Below, one piece after another: positions 33,500-42,205 of a DNA stretch of 64,000 nucleotides. The stretch's first letter is position 1. The number at the start of each line of letters is the position of its first letter. The notes beneath the pieces were generated by a model that saw only the letters and a program-made list of their open reading frames with translations, did not search any database and had not been told where the DNA came from. Made by a program: the position numbers and the translations under genes. Origin of the DNA: Azophilus sp965221465 (lineage in GTDB: Bacteria; Pseudomonadota; Gammaproteobacteria; Pseudomonadales; Azotimanducaceae); NCBI GenBank assembly GCA_965221465.1, contig OZ244892.1:1364001-1428000 (forward strand), in the 5' to 3' direction.

Positions 33500-33961
33500 T
33501 TATTGTTTCCAGCCCGCGACCCGGCTGTGGTCCTGCTGGGTACTTTCGACCCACCGGGTGCCTTCGCGGCCCGATTCCTTCTTCCAGAAGATGGCTTCGG
33601 TCTTCAGGAAATCCATGATGAACTCGCAGGCTGCGAAGGCTTCTGCCCGGTGCCTCGAGGCGCACAGCACGAGCACGATCTGGTCGGCGGGCCGAAGGCG
33701 CCCGACGCGATGGATGACGAGTACGTCAGCGAGTTCCCAGCGCGCTTCGGCACGGGCGACGATGCGTTCGATGCTTTTTTCGGTCATCCCGGGGTAATGT
33801 TCGAGTTCCAGGGCCGATTCGCCCTCGCCGCCGATATCCCGGACCAGGCCGACGAAGGCCGCCACCGCGCCCGTGTCGGCACCCAGCGCGCTACGCATCC
33901 GGCGCCACTCGGCATCCAGGGAAAAGTCTTCGGACTGAATGCGTACCCGATTCAGGTTCAA
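33500..33961 (-). CDS. moaE: Molybdopterin synthase large subunit MoaE
   Basis: A 153-residue subunit that binds precursor Z and receives sulfur from MoaD. RVRIQSEDFSLDAEWRRM, then GAVAAFVGLVRD, LELEHYPGMTEKSIERIV and VIHRVGRLRPADQIVLVLCA are typical; IFWKKESGREGTRWVES holds the catalytic lysine. The TTG at 33961 shares two bases with the moaD stop (TTGA), so translation depends on coupling. Confidence 0.93.
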   Translation of the reverse strand: MNLNRVRIQSEDFSLDAEWRRMRSALGADTGAVAAFVGLVRDIGGEGESALELEHYPGMTEKSIERIVARAEARWELADVLVIHRVGRLRPADQIVLVLCASRHRAEAFAACEFIMDFLKTEAIFWKKESGREGTRWVESTQQDHSRVAGWKQ

Positions 33962-34227
33962 CCCCCCGTGACGGGCGGCAGGAAGGCGACCTCGTCGCCC
34001 GCCTGCAAGACAACGGTGCCGTCCACCAATTCGCGGTTTACGGCAATCCGCACGTTCTCCGCCGCCAATGCAGCGTAAGCGCCTCCGTCCAGGCGCTTTT
34101 TCAACTCGGCCATGAGCCGTTCCAGGCCGTACGCGGGCCCACTGCCGGCCGTTCCGGTCAGGGGAACTTCGAATTCGGAACGACCCACGGCCTCCCGGAG
34201 GGACGCAAAAAAAAGCACGCGGATCAC
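33958..34227 (-). CDS. moaD: Molybdopterin synthase sulfur carrier MoaD
   Basis: An 89-residue ubiquitin-fold sulfur carrier ending in the required double glycine (FLPPVTGG), which is thiocarboxylated. VIRVLFFASLREAVG at the start and NRELVDGTVVLQAGDEVAFL near the end match the family. The GTG start at 34227 overlaps the moaC stop as GTGA. Together with moaC and moaE it forms a three-gene coupled unit; moaA and moaB are not in the window. Confidence 0.92.
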   Translation of the reverse strand: MIRVLFFASLREAVGRSEFEVPLTGTAGSGPAYGLERLMAELKKRLDGGAYAALAAENVRIAVNRELVDGTVVLQAGDEVAFLPPVTGG

Positions 34228-34709
34228 GAAACCGCACCGTCGCGCTGCCAGGCGCCGCTCTTGCCGCCCTCCTTGCGGAGCAATCGCACCTGCTCCACCA
34301 CCATGCCGCGATCCATGGACTTGCACATGTCGTAGATGGTGAGCGCCGCAATGCCCGCCGCCGTCAGCGCCTCCATTTCAACGCCGGTAACCCCGGTTAC
34401 CCGGCATTCCGCAACGATGCGCAGGTGCTCGGGAGGTTCGGATGCGAATTCCACTGCAACCCAGTTCAGCGGCAGCGGATGGCAGAGGGGAATCAGCTCC
34501 GCACAGCGCTTGGCAGCCTGAATGCCGGCGACCCGGGCGACGGCCAGCACATCGCCCTTGGGCACGCCGTCCTCGACGATCTCCGTCAGCGTTTCCCCCC
34601 GCATGCGGACCCGGGCTTCGGCAACGGCCGCGCGGCGGGTTTCCGCCTTGGGCGAGGTGTCCACCATGTTGGCTGCGCCCGTCGGGCCGAGGTGGCTGAG
34701 CTTGCTCAT
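34224..34709 (-). CDS. moaC: Cyclic pyranopterin monophosphate synthase MoaC
   Basis: A 161-residue enzyme that completes the first step of molybdenum cofactor synthesis with MoaA. ANMVDTSPKAETRRAAVAEA, then AAKRCAELIPLCHPLPLNWV, VEMEALTAAGIAALTIYDMC and KSMDRGMVVEQVRLLRKEGG are family signatures. The ATG at 34709 is divergent from mnmA across about 110 bp, which must hold promoters for both directions; none is obvious. Confidence 0.95.
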   Translation of the reverse strand: MSKLSHLGPTGAANMVDTSPKAETRRAAVAEARVRMRGETLTEIVEDGVPKGDVLAVARVAGIQAAKRCAELIPLCHPLPLNWVAVEFASEPPEHLRIVAECRVTGVTGVEMEALTAAGIAALTIYDMCKSMDRGMVVEQVRLLRKEGGKSGAWQRDGAVS

Positions 34710-34820
34710 GGCGCCGATTATAGCTCCGGCAGCCGCAACGCGCCGTCTTGCGGCAACCGAGACCGGCCGGACTGCCGACTGGGGCTACAATACGCACCCC
34801 GTTGGCACGGGGGTGACCCC

Positions 34821-35927
34821 ATGGCGCACAATCTCGACGTTCCCATCGTCGTCGGCATGTCCGGCGGCGTGGACTCATCGGTCGCCGCGCTGCTGCTCGA
34901 GCGCGAAGGCCACGCCGTCAGCGGGCTCTTCATGAAAAACTGGGAGGAGGACGACGGCACCGAGTATTGCACTGCCCGAGAGGATCTCGACGATGCCTCC
35001 AGAGTCTGCGACCGGCTCGGAATCGAACTCCATACCGCCAACTTCGCCGCGGAATACTGGGACAACGTCTTCGAGGAGTTTCTGCGCGAGTACGCCGCCG
35101 GGCGCACGCCCAACCCGGATGTTCTGTGCAATCGCGAAATCAAGTTCAAGCAGTTCAAGCGCTATGCCGAGGCACTGGGCGCCGCCGCCATCGGAACCGG
35201 GCACTATGCAAGAATCTCGCATTCCGGCAATGGCATCCGGCTGCTGAAAGGCGTGGACCGGAACAAGGACCAGAGCTACTTTCTCCAGGCGCTGGAACCG
35301 GGCCAGCTGGACAACGTCGTGTTTCCGGTCGGCGAACTCGAAAAAACCGCAGTACGGAAACTGGCCGAGCAGAATGGCCTGCACAACCACCGCAAGAAGG
35401 ATTCCACGGGCATCTGTTTCATCGGCGAACGGCGCTTCCGGGATTTCCTGAGTACCTGGGTGCCCCCGGACCCCGGACCCATGGTGGACACCGCCGGCCG
35501 CACGCTCGGCGAACATGCCGGGTTGGCCTACTACACGCTCGGGCAGCGTCGGGGACTGGGCATCGGCGGCCTTGCCGGCCGGGACGAGGCGCCGTGGTAT
35601 GTCATGGCCAAGGATGTGGCGAACAATCGCCTGGTGGTGACGCAGGACCCGGCAGCGCTCGAGAGCGACTGGCTTTCGGCCATTCGGTTGAACTGGCTGG
35701 TCGAGGATGTATGCCTGCCGTTGGCCTGCACGGCGAAAATCCGCTACCGGCAGGAAGATCAGGCGGCAACCGTCACGGGGCGGGCGGACGGAAGCGCCCT
35801 GGTACGCTTTGCGTTACCGCAGCGCGCCGTTACGCCGGGGCAGTACGTCTGCTTCTACGATGGCGAGGTATGCCTCGGCGGTGGCATCATCGACACTTAC
35901 GGCCGCTCTGGCTCGACCGATTCGTGA
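34821..35927 (+). CDS. mnmA: tRNA 2-thiouridylase MnmA
   Basis: A 368-residue enzyme that thiolates U34 of tRNA-Lys, -Glu and -Gln using sulfur from TusE. The PP-loop is VVGMSGGVDSSVAALLL. The two catalytic cysteines are in NPDVLCNREIKFKQF and KKDSTGICFIGERRF. GTGHYARIS and YYTLGQRRGLGIGG also match. In many gammaproteobacteria hflD sits between mnmA and purB; here only 88 bp lie between them and hflD is absent. Confidence 0.97.
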   Translation: MAHNLDVPIVVGMSGGVDSSVAALLLEREGHAVSGLFMKNWEEDDGTEYCTAREDLDDASRVCDRLGIELHTANFAAEYWDNVFEEFLREYAAGRTPNPDVLCNREIKFKQFKRYAEALGAAAIGTGHYARISHSGNGIRLLKGVDRNKDQSYFLQALEPGQLDNVVFPVGELEKTAVRKLAEQNGLHNHRKKDSTGICFIGERRFRDFLSTWVPPDPGPMVDTAGRTLGEHAGLAYYTLGQRRGLGIGGLAGRDEAPWYVMAKDVANNRLVVTQDPAALESDWLSAIRLNWLVEDVCLPLACTAKIRYRQEDQAATVTGRADGSALVRFALPQRAVTPGQYVCFYDGEVCLGGGIIDTYGRSGSTDS

Positions 35928-36015
35928 ATGGGTCGGGCCAGGCATTGAACGCCGGGCGGCCGTGTTCCCGAACGGCGCCTGCAACGAAACCGGTTCGAGG
36001 CAACGGAATGAGGCC

Positions 36016-37392
36016 ATGCACCTGGACTTGACCCCGATAACCGCCATCGGCGCTGCCGACGGCCGATACCGCGACAAGGTGGAGCGACTCGCGCCCGTCC
36101 TCTCCGAGTACGGAACGATGAAGTTCCGCGTACGCGTCGAGTGCGAGTGGTTTGCGACGCTCGCAAGCCTGAACGACATCGACGAACTGCCGCCGTTGAG
36201 CGAGGCCCAATCGGCCGCGTTGCACGAGATTCACGAACGGTTTGCGCCGGTGGACGCAGAGCGCATCAAGGTGTTGGAAGCCGTCACCAACCACGATGTC
36301 AAGGCGGTGGAGTATTACGTCAAGGAACGGGTTGCCGCGATCCCGGGGCTTGGCGACCATACCGAGTTCGTTCATTTCGCCTGCACCTCGGAGGACATCA
36401 ACAATCTCGCTCACGGGCTCATGTTGGGCGGCGGGCGGGAGTTGCTGCTTGCGGACATGCAACGGGTGGTCGAATCGATCGATGCGCTGGGCGAGGGGGC
36501 CGGCGCCCTGCCGATGCTGGCGCGAACCCACGGACAGCCCGCATCGCCGACGACGCTGGCCAAGGAACTGGGCGTATACCGCGAACGCCTCGCCCGAGCC
36601 CGCCGGTCCGTCGCGACCGTCGCCCTGCGCGGCAAGATCAACGGCGCCGTCGGCAATTTCAATGCGCATGTCGCGGCCTATCCGAAAGTCGACTGGCCCG
36701 CCGTCAGCGAGGCTTTCGTTGCCGCCCTCGGCCTCGACCCCAATCCGCTGACCACGCAGATCGAGCCCCACGACTACATGGCTGAACTGTTTCACGCGAT
36801 CGTGCGGTTCAATCAGGTCCTGCTGGATTTCGATCGCGATGCCTGGGGCTACATCGCCATCGACTACTTCGGTCAGCGGCCCAAAGCCGGCGAAACCGGC
36901 TCGTCCACCATGCCCCACAAGGTCAACCCCATCGACTTCGAGAATTCCGAAGGCAACCTGGGTATCGCCAATGCCCTTTTGGCTCACATGGCGGAAAAGC
37001 TCCCCGTCTCGCGCTGGCAGCGAGACCTGTCGGACTCGACGGTGTTGCGCAACATCGGCACGGCCTTCGCGCATTGCAGCATCGCCTGCCAGGCCACGGT
37101 AAAGGGAGTCTCCCGTCTGTCGATCAATCGCGACGCGATCGAGGCCGACCTGGAACGCAACTGGGAGGTGCTTGCCGAAGCCGTGCAAACGGTGATGCGC
37201 AAGCACGGATTGGACGAGCCCTACGAGCGCCTGAAAGCGGCGACCCGGGGCCGCAGGCTCGATGCCGAGTCGTTTGCGGACCTGCTGGCCAGGCTCGACC
37301 TCCCGGCGGCAGCCCGCGAAGAATTGAGCAGACTGACCCCGGCCGCCTATACCGGGCTCGCGGATCGCCTGGCAAAAAGCCGCACAACCTGA
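36016..37392 (+). CDS. purB: Adenylosuccinate lyase
   Basis: A 458-residue enzyme of purine synthesis acting twice (SAICAR and adenylosuccinate cleavage). The superfamily signature is GSSTMPHKVNPIDFENSEG near residue 295. EFVHFACTSEDINNLAHGLM and LARTHGQPASPTTLAKELGV hold other active-site residues. Length matches the E. coli enzyme. The ATG at 36016 (MHLDLTPITAIGAADGRYRD) was chosen over an upstream in-frame extension because this is the usual start. Confidence 0.97.
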   Translation: MHLDLTPITAIGAADGRYRDKVERLAPVLSEYGTMKFRVRVECEWFATLASLNDIDELPPLSEAQSAALHEIHERFAPVDAERIKVLEAVTNHDVKAVEYYVKERVAAIPGLGDHTEFVHFACTSEDINNLAHGLMLGGGRELLLADMQRVVESIDALGEGAGALPMLARTHGQPASPTTLAKELGVYRERLARARRSVATVALRGKINGAVGNFNAHVAAYPKVDWPAVSEAFVAALGLDPNPLTTQIEPHDYMAELFHAIVRFNQVLLDFDRDAWGYIAIDYFGQRPKAGETGSSTMPHKVNPIDFENSEGNLGIANALLAHMAEKLPVSRWQRDLSDSTVLRNIGTAFAHCSIACQATVKGVSRLSINRDAIEADLERNWEVLAEAVQTVMRKHGLDEPYERLKAATRGRRLDAESFADLLARLDLPAAAREELSRLTPAAYTGLADRLAKSRTT

Positions 37393-37414
37393 CAGGGCCG
37401 CGGCCCGCGCTGTC
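37391..37414 (+). terminator. Hairpin after purB, possible weak terminator
   Basis: GACAG pairs with CTGTC around a perfect GGGCCGCGGCCC palindrome, beginning inside the purB stop codon. Only GTTCTT follows, so there is no real T-run. The next 120 bp up to aceA are AT-rich for this genome and include TTGTATAAATT, a plausible -10 region for aceA. Confidence 0.35.
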
Positions 37415-37534
37415 GTTCTTCGAGACACTTGCGGGGCGGATGCCTGTTATTTCCTGATCGGAATATATTACTATCCTCCCATTCCACGTATTTTTGTATA
37501 AATTGCGCCGCTCCATTTTCCGGGAACGAGCCTC

Positions 37535-39148
37535 ATGTCCATCTACCTCTCCAACTATCTGCAGCAAGTCGAAGATGTCCGAACGGAACTGTCCGGGCAA
37601 CCGAACTGGCGCGCGATCAATCCCGAATACGTCGTGCGCATGCGCCTGCAGAACCGATTCCGCACCGGCCTCGAAATTGCCGCCTACACGGCCGACATCA
37701 TGCGTCGGGACATGGCCGAGTACGACCGGGACCCTTCCCGCTACACCCAGTCCCTCGGCTGCTGGCACGGTTTCACGGCACAGCAGGTCATGATGTCGGT
37801 CAAGAAGCACCGCCGCGGCACGGCGGGGTCCTACATCTACCTGAGCGGTTGGATGGTCGCTGCGTTGCGCTCCCGGTTCGGCCCCCTGCCCGACCAGAGC
37901 ATGCACGAGAAGACGACGGTTCCCGATCTGATCGAGGAGATCTACACCTTTCTGCGCCAGGCGGACGCCAGGGAATTGCGGCACCTGTTCACCGAACTCG
38001 ACGACACCCGGGCCCGCGGGGGAAACGTCGCCGATGTGATTTCCCGCATCGACAACTACGACACCCACATCGTGCCCATGATCGCCGACATCGATGCCGG
38101 GTTCGGCAACGAGGAAGCGACCTACCTGCTGGCCAAGCGCATGATCGAAGCCGGCGCCTGCGCCATTCAGATCGAGAATCAGGTTTCCGACGCCAAGCAG
38201 TGCGGCCACCAGGCCGGCAAGGTGACCGTGCCCCACGAAGACTTCGTCTCCAAGCTGAACGCGGTGCGCTACGCGTTCCTGGAACTCGGCATCGACAACG
38301 GCATCATCGTTGCGCGCACCGATTCGCTGGGTGCCGGGCTGACCATGAAGATTCCCGTTTCCAAGGAACCCGGCGACCTCGGCGACCGGTATTGCAGTTT
38401 CCTCGAGGCTGCCGAGGTGCGCGACCTCGATGAATTGCGCGACGGCGACATCACCATCCACCAGAACGGCAAGCTGTGCCGGCCGGTGCGTCTCGACAAC
38501 GGCCTGTATGCATTCCGGGACGGCACCGGCTTCGACCGCGTGGTGCTCGACTGCATCACCAGCCTGGAACACGGGGCCGACCTGCTCTGGATCGAAACGG
38601 AACGGCCGAACCTCAAGCAGATCAAGGCGCTGGTCGATGCAGTCCGCAAGAGCCAGCCCCACGCGAAGCTCGTCTACAACAACTCCCCGTCCTTCAATTG
38701 GACGCTGGCTTTTCGGGAGCAGGTGTACGCCGAGTGGCAGGCGGCCGGCAAGGATACGACCGGCTATCCGGACCCCGCCCTGGCGCCCAAGGGCCTGATG
38801 GCCGCAGAATTCGACGAATCGGAACTGGCCGGGGAAGCGGATGAACTGATCCGACGCTTCCAGGGTGACGCGGCACGGGAAGCCGGCATTTTCCACCACC
38901 TGATCACGCTGCCGACCTATCACGAGACGGCGCTCGGTACCGACCTGCTCGCGGAAGGTTATTTCGGCGACCTGGGCATGCTCGCCTACGTGCGCGGGAT
39001 TCAGCGTCGCGAAATCCGTCGCGACCTGGCCGCGACGAAACACCAGGACCTGGCCGGATCCAACATCGGTGACGACCACAAGGAGTACTTCCTGGGCGAG
39101 AAGGCGCTACTGGCCGGAGGCGCGGCCAATACGATGAATCAGTTCTGA
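37535..39148 (+). CDS. aceA: Isocitrate lyase (long form)
   Basis: A 537-residue glyoxylate-shunt enzyme splitting isocitrate into succinate and glyoxylate. It belongs to the longer subgroup seen in Pseudomonas rather than the 430-residue E. coli type. The active-site loop reads VSDAKQCGHQAGKVTVPHED. VPMIADIDAGFGNEEATYLL binds metal, and AKLVYNNSPSFNWTLAF and NIGDDHKEYFLGEKALLAGG are further marks. A long insert lies between the two halves, as usual for this subgroup. It is a single gene here; malate synthase is not in the window. Confidence 0.96.
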   Translation: MSIYLSNYLQQVEDVRTELSGQPNWRAINPEYVVRMRLQNRFRTGLEIAAYTADIMRRDMAEYDRDPSRYTQSLGCWHGFTAQQVMMSVKKHRRGTAGSYIYLSGWMVAALRSRFGPLPDQSMHEKTTVPDLIEEIYTFLRQADARELRHLFTELDDTRARGGNVADVISRIDNYDTHIVPMIADIDAGFGNEEATYLLAKRMIEAGACAIQIENQVSDAKQCGHQAGKVTVPHEDFVSKLNAVRYAFLELGIDNGIIVARTDSLGAGLTMKIPVSKEPGDLGDRYCSFLEAAEVRDLDELRDGDITIHQNGKLCRPVRLDNGLYAFRDGTGFDRVVLDCITSLEHGADLLWIETERPNLKQIKALVDAVRKSQPHAKLVYNNSPSFNWTLAFREQVYAEWQAAGKDTTGYPDPALAPKGLMAAEFDESELAGEADELIRRFQGDAAREAGIFHHLITLPTYHETALGTDLLAEGYFGDLGMLAYVRGIQRREIRRDLAATKHQDLAGSNIGDDHKEYFLGEKALLAGGAANTMNQF

Positions 39149-39163
39149 ACGCGGAACACCCTG

Positions 39164-39188
39164 CCCCGGCGAGAACGCGGCGCCGGGG
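39164..39188. terminator. GC hairpin between convergent aceA and thrH
   Basis: CCCCGGCG (39164-39171) pairs perfectly with CGCCGGGG (39181-39188). It lies 15 bases after the aceA stop and 11 before the end of thrH, in convergent orientation. It has no T-run on either side, so it may only slow polymerase or protect 3' ends. Confidence 0.4.
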
Positions 39189-39199
39189 GTAGACGTGCG

Positions 39200-39793
39200 T
39201 CAACCGGACTCGATCAGCGCGCGCAGGGCCGCGTAGTTTTCTGCGGCGGGAAACTGCGGATGCTCGGCGCGCACGTTGGCAGGCGCACCGTAGAAGTATC
39301 CGGCGTCGGCCTGCTCGAGCATCGGCACGTCGTTGTACGAGTCGCCGGCCGCCACCACGCTCATGTTCAATGACTGGAAAGCCATGACCGCCCGGCGCTT
39401 GGGGTCGGCCTGACGCAACGTGTAACCGGCAAGGCGGTCGTCCGCGATATGGGCCCGGTGACAGAACAAGGCGGGCCAGCCGAGCTTGGCCATCAGCGGC
39501 AGTGCGAATTCGTAGAACGTGTCCGAAACGATGGCAACCTGAAACCGGGCGCGCGCCCAGTCGAGGAACTCCCTCGCCCCGGCGAGCGGTTCAACGCTGT
39601 CGATCACCTCGCGGATCATGGAGAAGGCCAGATCGTTCTCGCGCAGGACCCCCATGCGGAACTGCATGAGTTCGTCGTAATCGGGAATGTCGCGCGTGGT
39701 CTTGTTGAGCGCATCGAGCCCGGTGCGACTTGCGACAGCCTGCCAGATCTCCGGGATCAGCACGCCCTCCAGGTCCAGGCACAGCATCTTCAT
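39200..39793 (-). CDS. thrH: ThrH-type phosphoserine phosphatase / homoserine kinase-like
   Basis: A 197-residue HAD-family enzyme. The first Asp motif is MLCLDLEGVLIPEIWQAVA, with the nucleophile in D-L-E. TTRDIPDYDELMQFRMGVL and VAIVSDTFYEFALPLMAKLG follow, then AAGDSYNDVPMLEQADAGYF with the metal-binding acids. In Pseudomonas, ThrH dephosphorylates phosphoserine and can pass the phosphate to homoserine; I infer the same here. ATG 39793 is preceded by AGGAG. Confidence 0.92.
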   Translation of the reverse strand: MKMLCLDLEGVLIPEIWQAVASRTGLDALNKTTRDIPDYDELMQFRMGVLRENDLAFSMIREVIDSVEPLAGAREFLDWARARFQVAIVSDTFYEFALPLMAKLGWPALFCHRAHIADDRLAGYTLRQADPKRRAVMAFQSLNMSVVAAGDSYNDVPMLEQADAGYFYGAPANVRAEHPQFPAAENYAALRALIESG

Positions 39794-39820
39794 GGACTTC
39801 TCCTTTTGTTCCCGTCGCGT

Positions 39821-40098
39821 CCCGGCGCACCGGGTTCCCGACTATCATGGAACACTTTTTCCAAGTGATTGATTTTATTGAATTCGCGAACCAAGGAAAC
39901 CTTACCTTCATTCCGGCTCCGAGAATCGGTATGCGGTACGCGCATACGGCTCGCCGAATGGCACGCCAAGCGGACCTGCTTACCGCTACGATGGGCGCAA
40001 GCACGAGCTTTAAAGGTGCCGGATACGCGCACCGCACACCGATTCTCTCCCAGCGGCTGTCAGGTGTTCCTTGCGCGTCCTCGTCCCGGCGCGCCGGG
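39821..40098. repeat. About 280-bp fold-back element between thrH and cysH
   Basis: This fills most of a 493-bp gap with no gene. The outer arms are CCCGGCGCACCGGG (39821-39834) and CCCGGCGCGCCGGG (40085-40098); each is followed inward by a 14-base spacer and then GGAACAC or its complement. Inner arms at 39921-39942 and 40026-40047 (GAGAATCGGTATGCGGTACG then CG) pair over 22 bases with two mismatches, and pairing continues weakly inward. Several long open frames run through it on both strands, but none looks like a protein. The last 190 bp before cysH hold its leader; I see nothing else definite there. Confidence 0.75.
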
Positions 40099-40286
40099 AT
40101 CGGAACTCGCATCGGGCAACCAGGCAAGTGGGGCAAGCCGCTGTCTGCCCACGTTCTCGAGCGATTGCGGTGCAATGAAACTCGGTGAACTTTCGGTGTT
40201 AAGCATATGCCAACACAGTATTTTCCAGCCCATACCGTCGATTGGTAGGCTGCGCCGCCTCATACAACGGACGCGGAGCATGATAG

Positions 40287-41003
40287 ATGGATGCCCAAAA
40301 AGCCAGCGTCGGAATCGACCCGGAGAGGCTGCTCGCCGAGATAGCGGGCCGTTACGAGCCGGGAGCAGCGGCGATTTCGTTCAGCGGCGCTGAAGATGTC
40401 GTGCTGATCGACATGGCCCACCGAGCGGGTTTGGCCTTCGACGTGTTTTCGCTGGATACCGGACGACTTCACCCGGAAACCTGCGAGTATCTGGAGCGCG
40501 TACGCAAGCATTACGGCATCGCCATTGAAATGTTGATGCCGGAGCCCGAACCTGTCGCCGAACTCGTGCGCGCCAAGGGTCTGTTCAGCTTCTACGAGGA
40601 CGGTCACGGCGAATGTTGCCAGGTGCGCAAGGTGGAACCCCTGCGCCGCAAGCTTGCAACCCTCGAGGCCTGGATCACGGGTCAGCGCAAGGATCAGGGC
40701 GTGACCCGCACGGAACTGCCCTTGGAGCAGGAAGACCACACGTTCGGAAGGCCCGGGCGCCAACTGGTGAAATTCAATCCCCTGGCCGACTGGACATCCC
40801 GGGAAGTCTGGAACTACATCCGCGAGCGGGACGTGCCCTACAATCCGTTGCACGACCGCGGGTTCACCTCCATCGGCTGCCAGCCGTGCACCCGTCCGGT
40901 AGGCCCTCACCAGCACGAACGCCTGGGCCGGTGGTGGTGGGAGGACGACTCGCACAAGGAATGCGGCCTGCACGCCCAGAATGCAATCAGGATCGTCACC
41001 TGA
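40287..41003 (+). CDS. cysH: Assimilatory APS reductase (CysH)
   Basis: A 238-residue thioredoxin-dependent reductase that makes sulfite. The PP-loop-like start is AAISFSGAEDVVLIDMAHRA. Cysteine pairs C110-C111 (HGECCQVRKVEPL) and C198/C201 (IGCQPCTRPVG) are the ligands of a 4Fe-4S cluster, which marks enzymes that prefer APS over PAPS. The catalytic cysteine is C226 in KECGLHAQNA. The start has GGAG upstream. cysB follows on the same strand after 170 bp, a functional link rather than a proven operon. Confidence 0.95.
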   Translation: MDAQKASVGIDPERLLAEIAGRYEPGAAAISFSGAEDVVLIDMAHRAGLAFDVFSLDTGRLHPETCEYLERVRKHYGIAIEMLMPEPEPVAELVRAKGLFSFYEDGHGECCQVRKVEPLRRKLATLEAWITGQRKDQGVTRTELPLEQEDHTFGRPGRQLVKFNPLADWTSREVWNYIRERDVPYNPLHDRGFTSIGCQPCTRPVGPHQHERLGRWWWEDDSHKECGLHAQNAIRIVT

Positions 41004-41172
41004 CCGGCAGACGGGCAAGTGTCGCGGGCGCAGGTGTTGCGCCCGACATGACGCAGTCGGGTCGGGGGCGCACTGGCCACAACTTCAATTGGTTCGGTTA
41101 TATACAGACGATTTCTTATAGCCAATTGATAGTATCCGGATGTAGAGTGAGGGTCGTCGCGGAACCCGGACA

Positions 41173-42147
41173 ATGAAACTCCAACAACTGCGCTACATCT
41201 GGGAAGTTGCTCGCCACGACCTCAATGTGTCGGCAACGGCCGAGAGCCTGTTCACGTCGCAACCCGGCGTCAGCAAGCAGATTCGGGCGTTGGAAGACGA
41301 ACTCGGCGTGGAGATATTCGCGCGCAGCGGCAAGCACCTGACACGAATCACGCCGGTCGGCCAGACAATCGTCGAGGTGGCGGGCCGGATTCTCCGACAG
41401 GCCGACAGCATCAAGCAGATTGCGGAGGAGTACAGCGACGAGCGGCAGGGCGAGCTTGCCATTGCCACGACCCACACCCAGGCGCGCTACGCGCTGCCCC
41501 CTGTCATCGCCCGCTTTCGGGAGGCTTATCCCGGCGTCAACCTGCAGATGAATCAGGGTTCGCCTTCCCAATTGGCGGAACTGGCAACCGACGGCGACGT
41601 GGATTTCGTCATCGCCACCGAGGGACTGCACCTGTTCCGGGACCTGATCATGATGCCCTGCTACCGCTGGTATCGGGATATCGTCGTTCCCAGGGGCCAC
41701 CCGCTGACCGGGAAATCGTCGCTGACACTGGCCGACGTGGCGGCCGAGCCCATCGTGACCTACGTATTCGGGTTTACCGGACGATCGATGCTCGACAAGG
41801 CATTCACGGCCGAGGGCCTGACGCCGAACGTGGCATTCACCGCCACCGACACGGACGTGATCAAGACGTACGTACGCCTCGGTATCGGAATCGGAATCAT
41901 CGCCTCCATGGCATTCGACCCGAGGGTGGACGACGACCTCGTGACGCTGGACGGGTCGCACCTTTTCGAACCGAGCGTCACCCACATCGGCTTCCGGCGC
42001 GGCACCTTTCTGCGCAAGTTCATGTACGACTTCATCGCCTGGTTTGCACCGCACCTGGACCGTCGCATTGTGGACGAAGCGGTTCGCTGCCCCACCCAGG
42101 CAGCGCGGGAACGGCTGTTCGCGGACATCCCGCTACCGGTGCGATAG
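41173..42147 (+). CDS. cysB: LysR-type regulator CysB
   Basis: A 324-residue activator of sulfur-assimilation genes. The N-terminal winged helix is LQQLRYIWEVARHDLNVSAT, then SLFTSQPGVSKQIRALEDEL. The effector domain contains ATTHTQARYALPPVIARFRE and FVIATEGLHLFRDLIMMPCY, both close to CysB/Cbl. Likely ligands are N-acetylserine or O-acetylserine. The upstream 70 bp are markedly AT-rich (GGTTATATACAG, TTCTTATAGCCAATTGATAG) and probably hold its promoter and an autoregulatory site. Confidence 0.95.
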   Translation: MKLQQLRYIWEVARHDLNVSATAESLFTSQPGVSKQIRALEDELGVEIFARSGKHLTRITPVGQTIVEVAGRILRQADSIKQIAEEYSDERQGELAIATTHTQARYALPPVIARFREAYPGVNLQMNQGSPSQLAELATDGDVDFVIATEGLHLFRDLIMMPCYRWYRDIVVPRGHPLTGKSSLTLADVAAEPIVTYVFGFTGRSMLDKAFTAEGLTPNVAFTATDTDVIKTYVRLGIGIGIIASMAFDPRVDDDLVTLDGSHLFEPSVTHIGFRRGTFLRKFMYDFIAWFAPHLDRRIVDEAVRCPTQAARERLFADIPLPVR

Positions 42148-42205
42148 CCGTCGCCCCGCGTAACTGCGCGGACTCGAGCCCGATGCAGGCGGTCTCGGCA
42201 GTATT

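Noticed and set aside
37124..39079. 651-codon open frame antisense to purB and aceA
   Set aside because: It has no family motifs and lies opposite two well-supported enzymes.
39591..40393. Protein-coding genes in the thrH-cysH gap
   Set aside because: Several long frames exist on both strands, but they follow the palindrome, lack ribosome sites and resemble no family.
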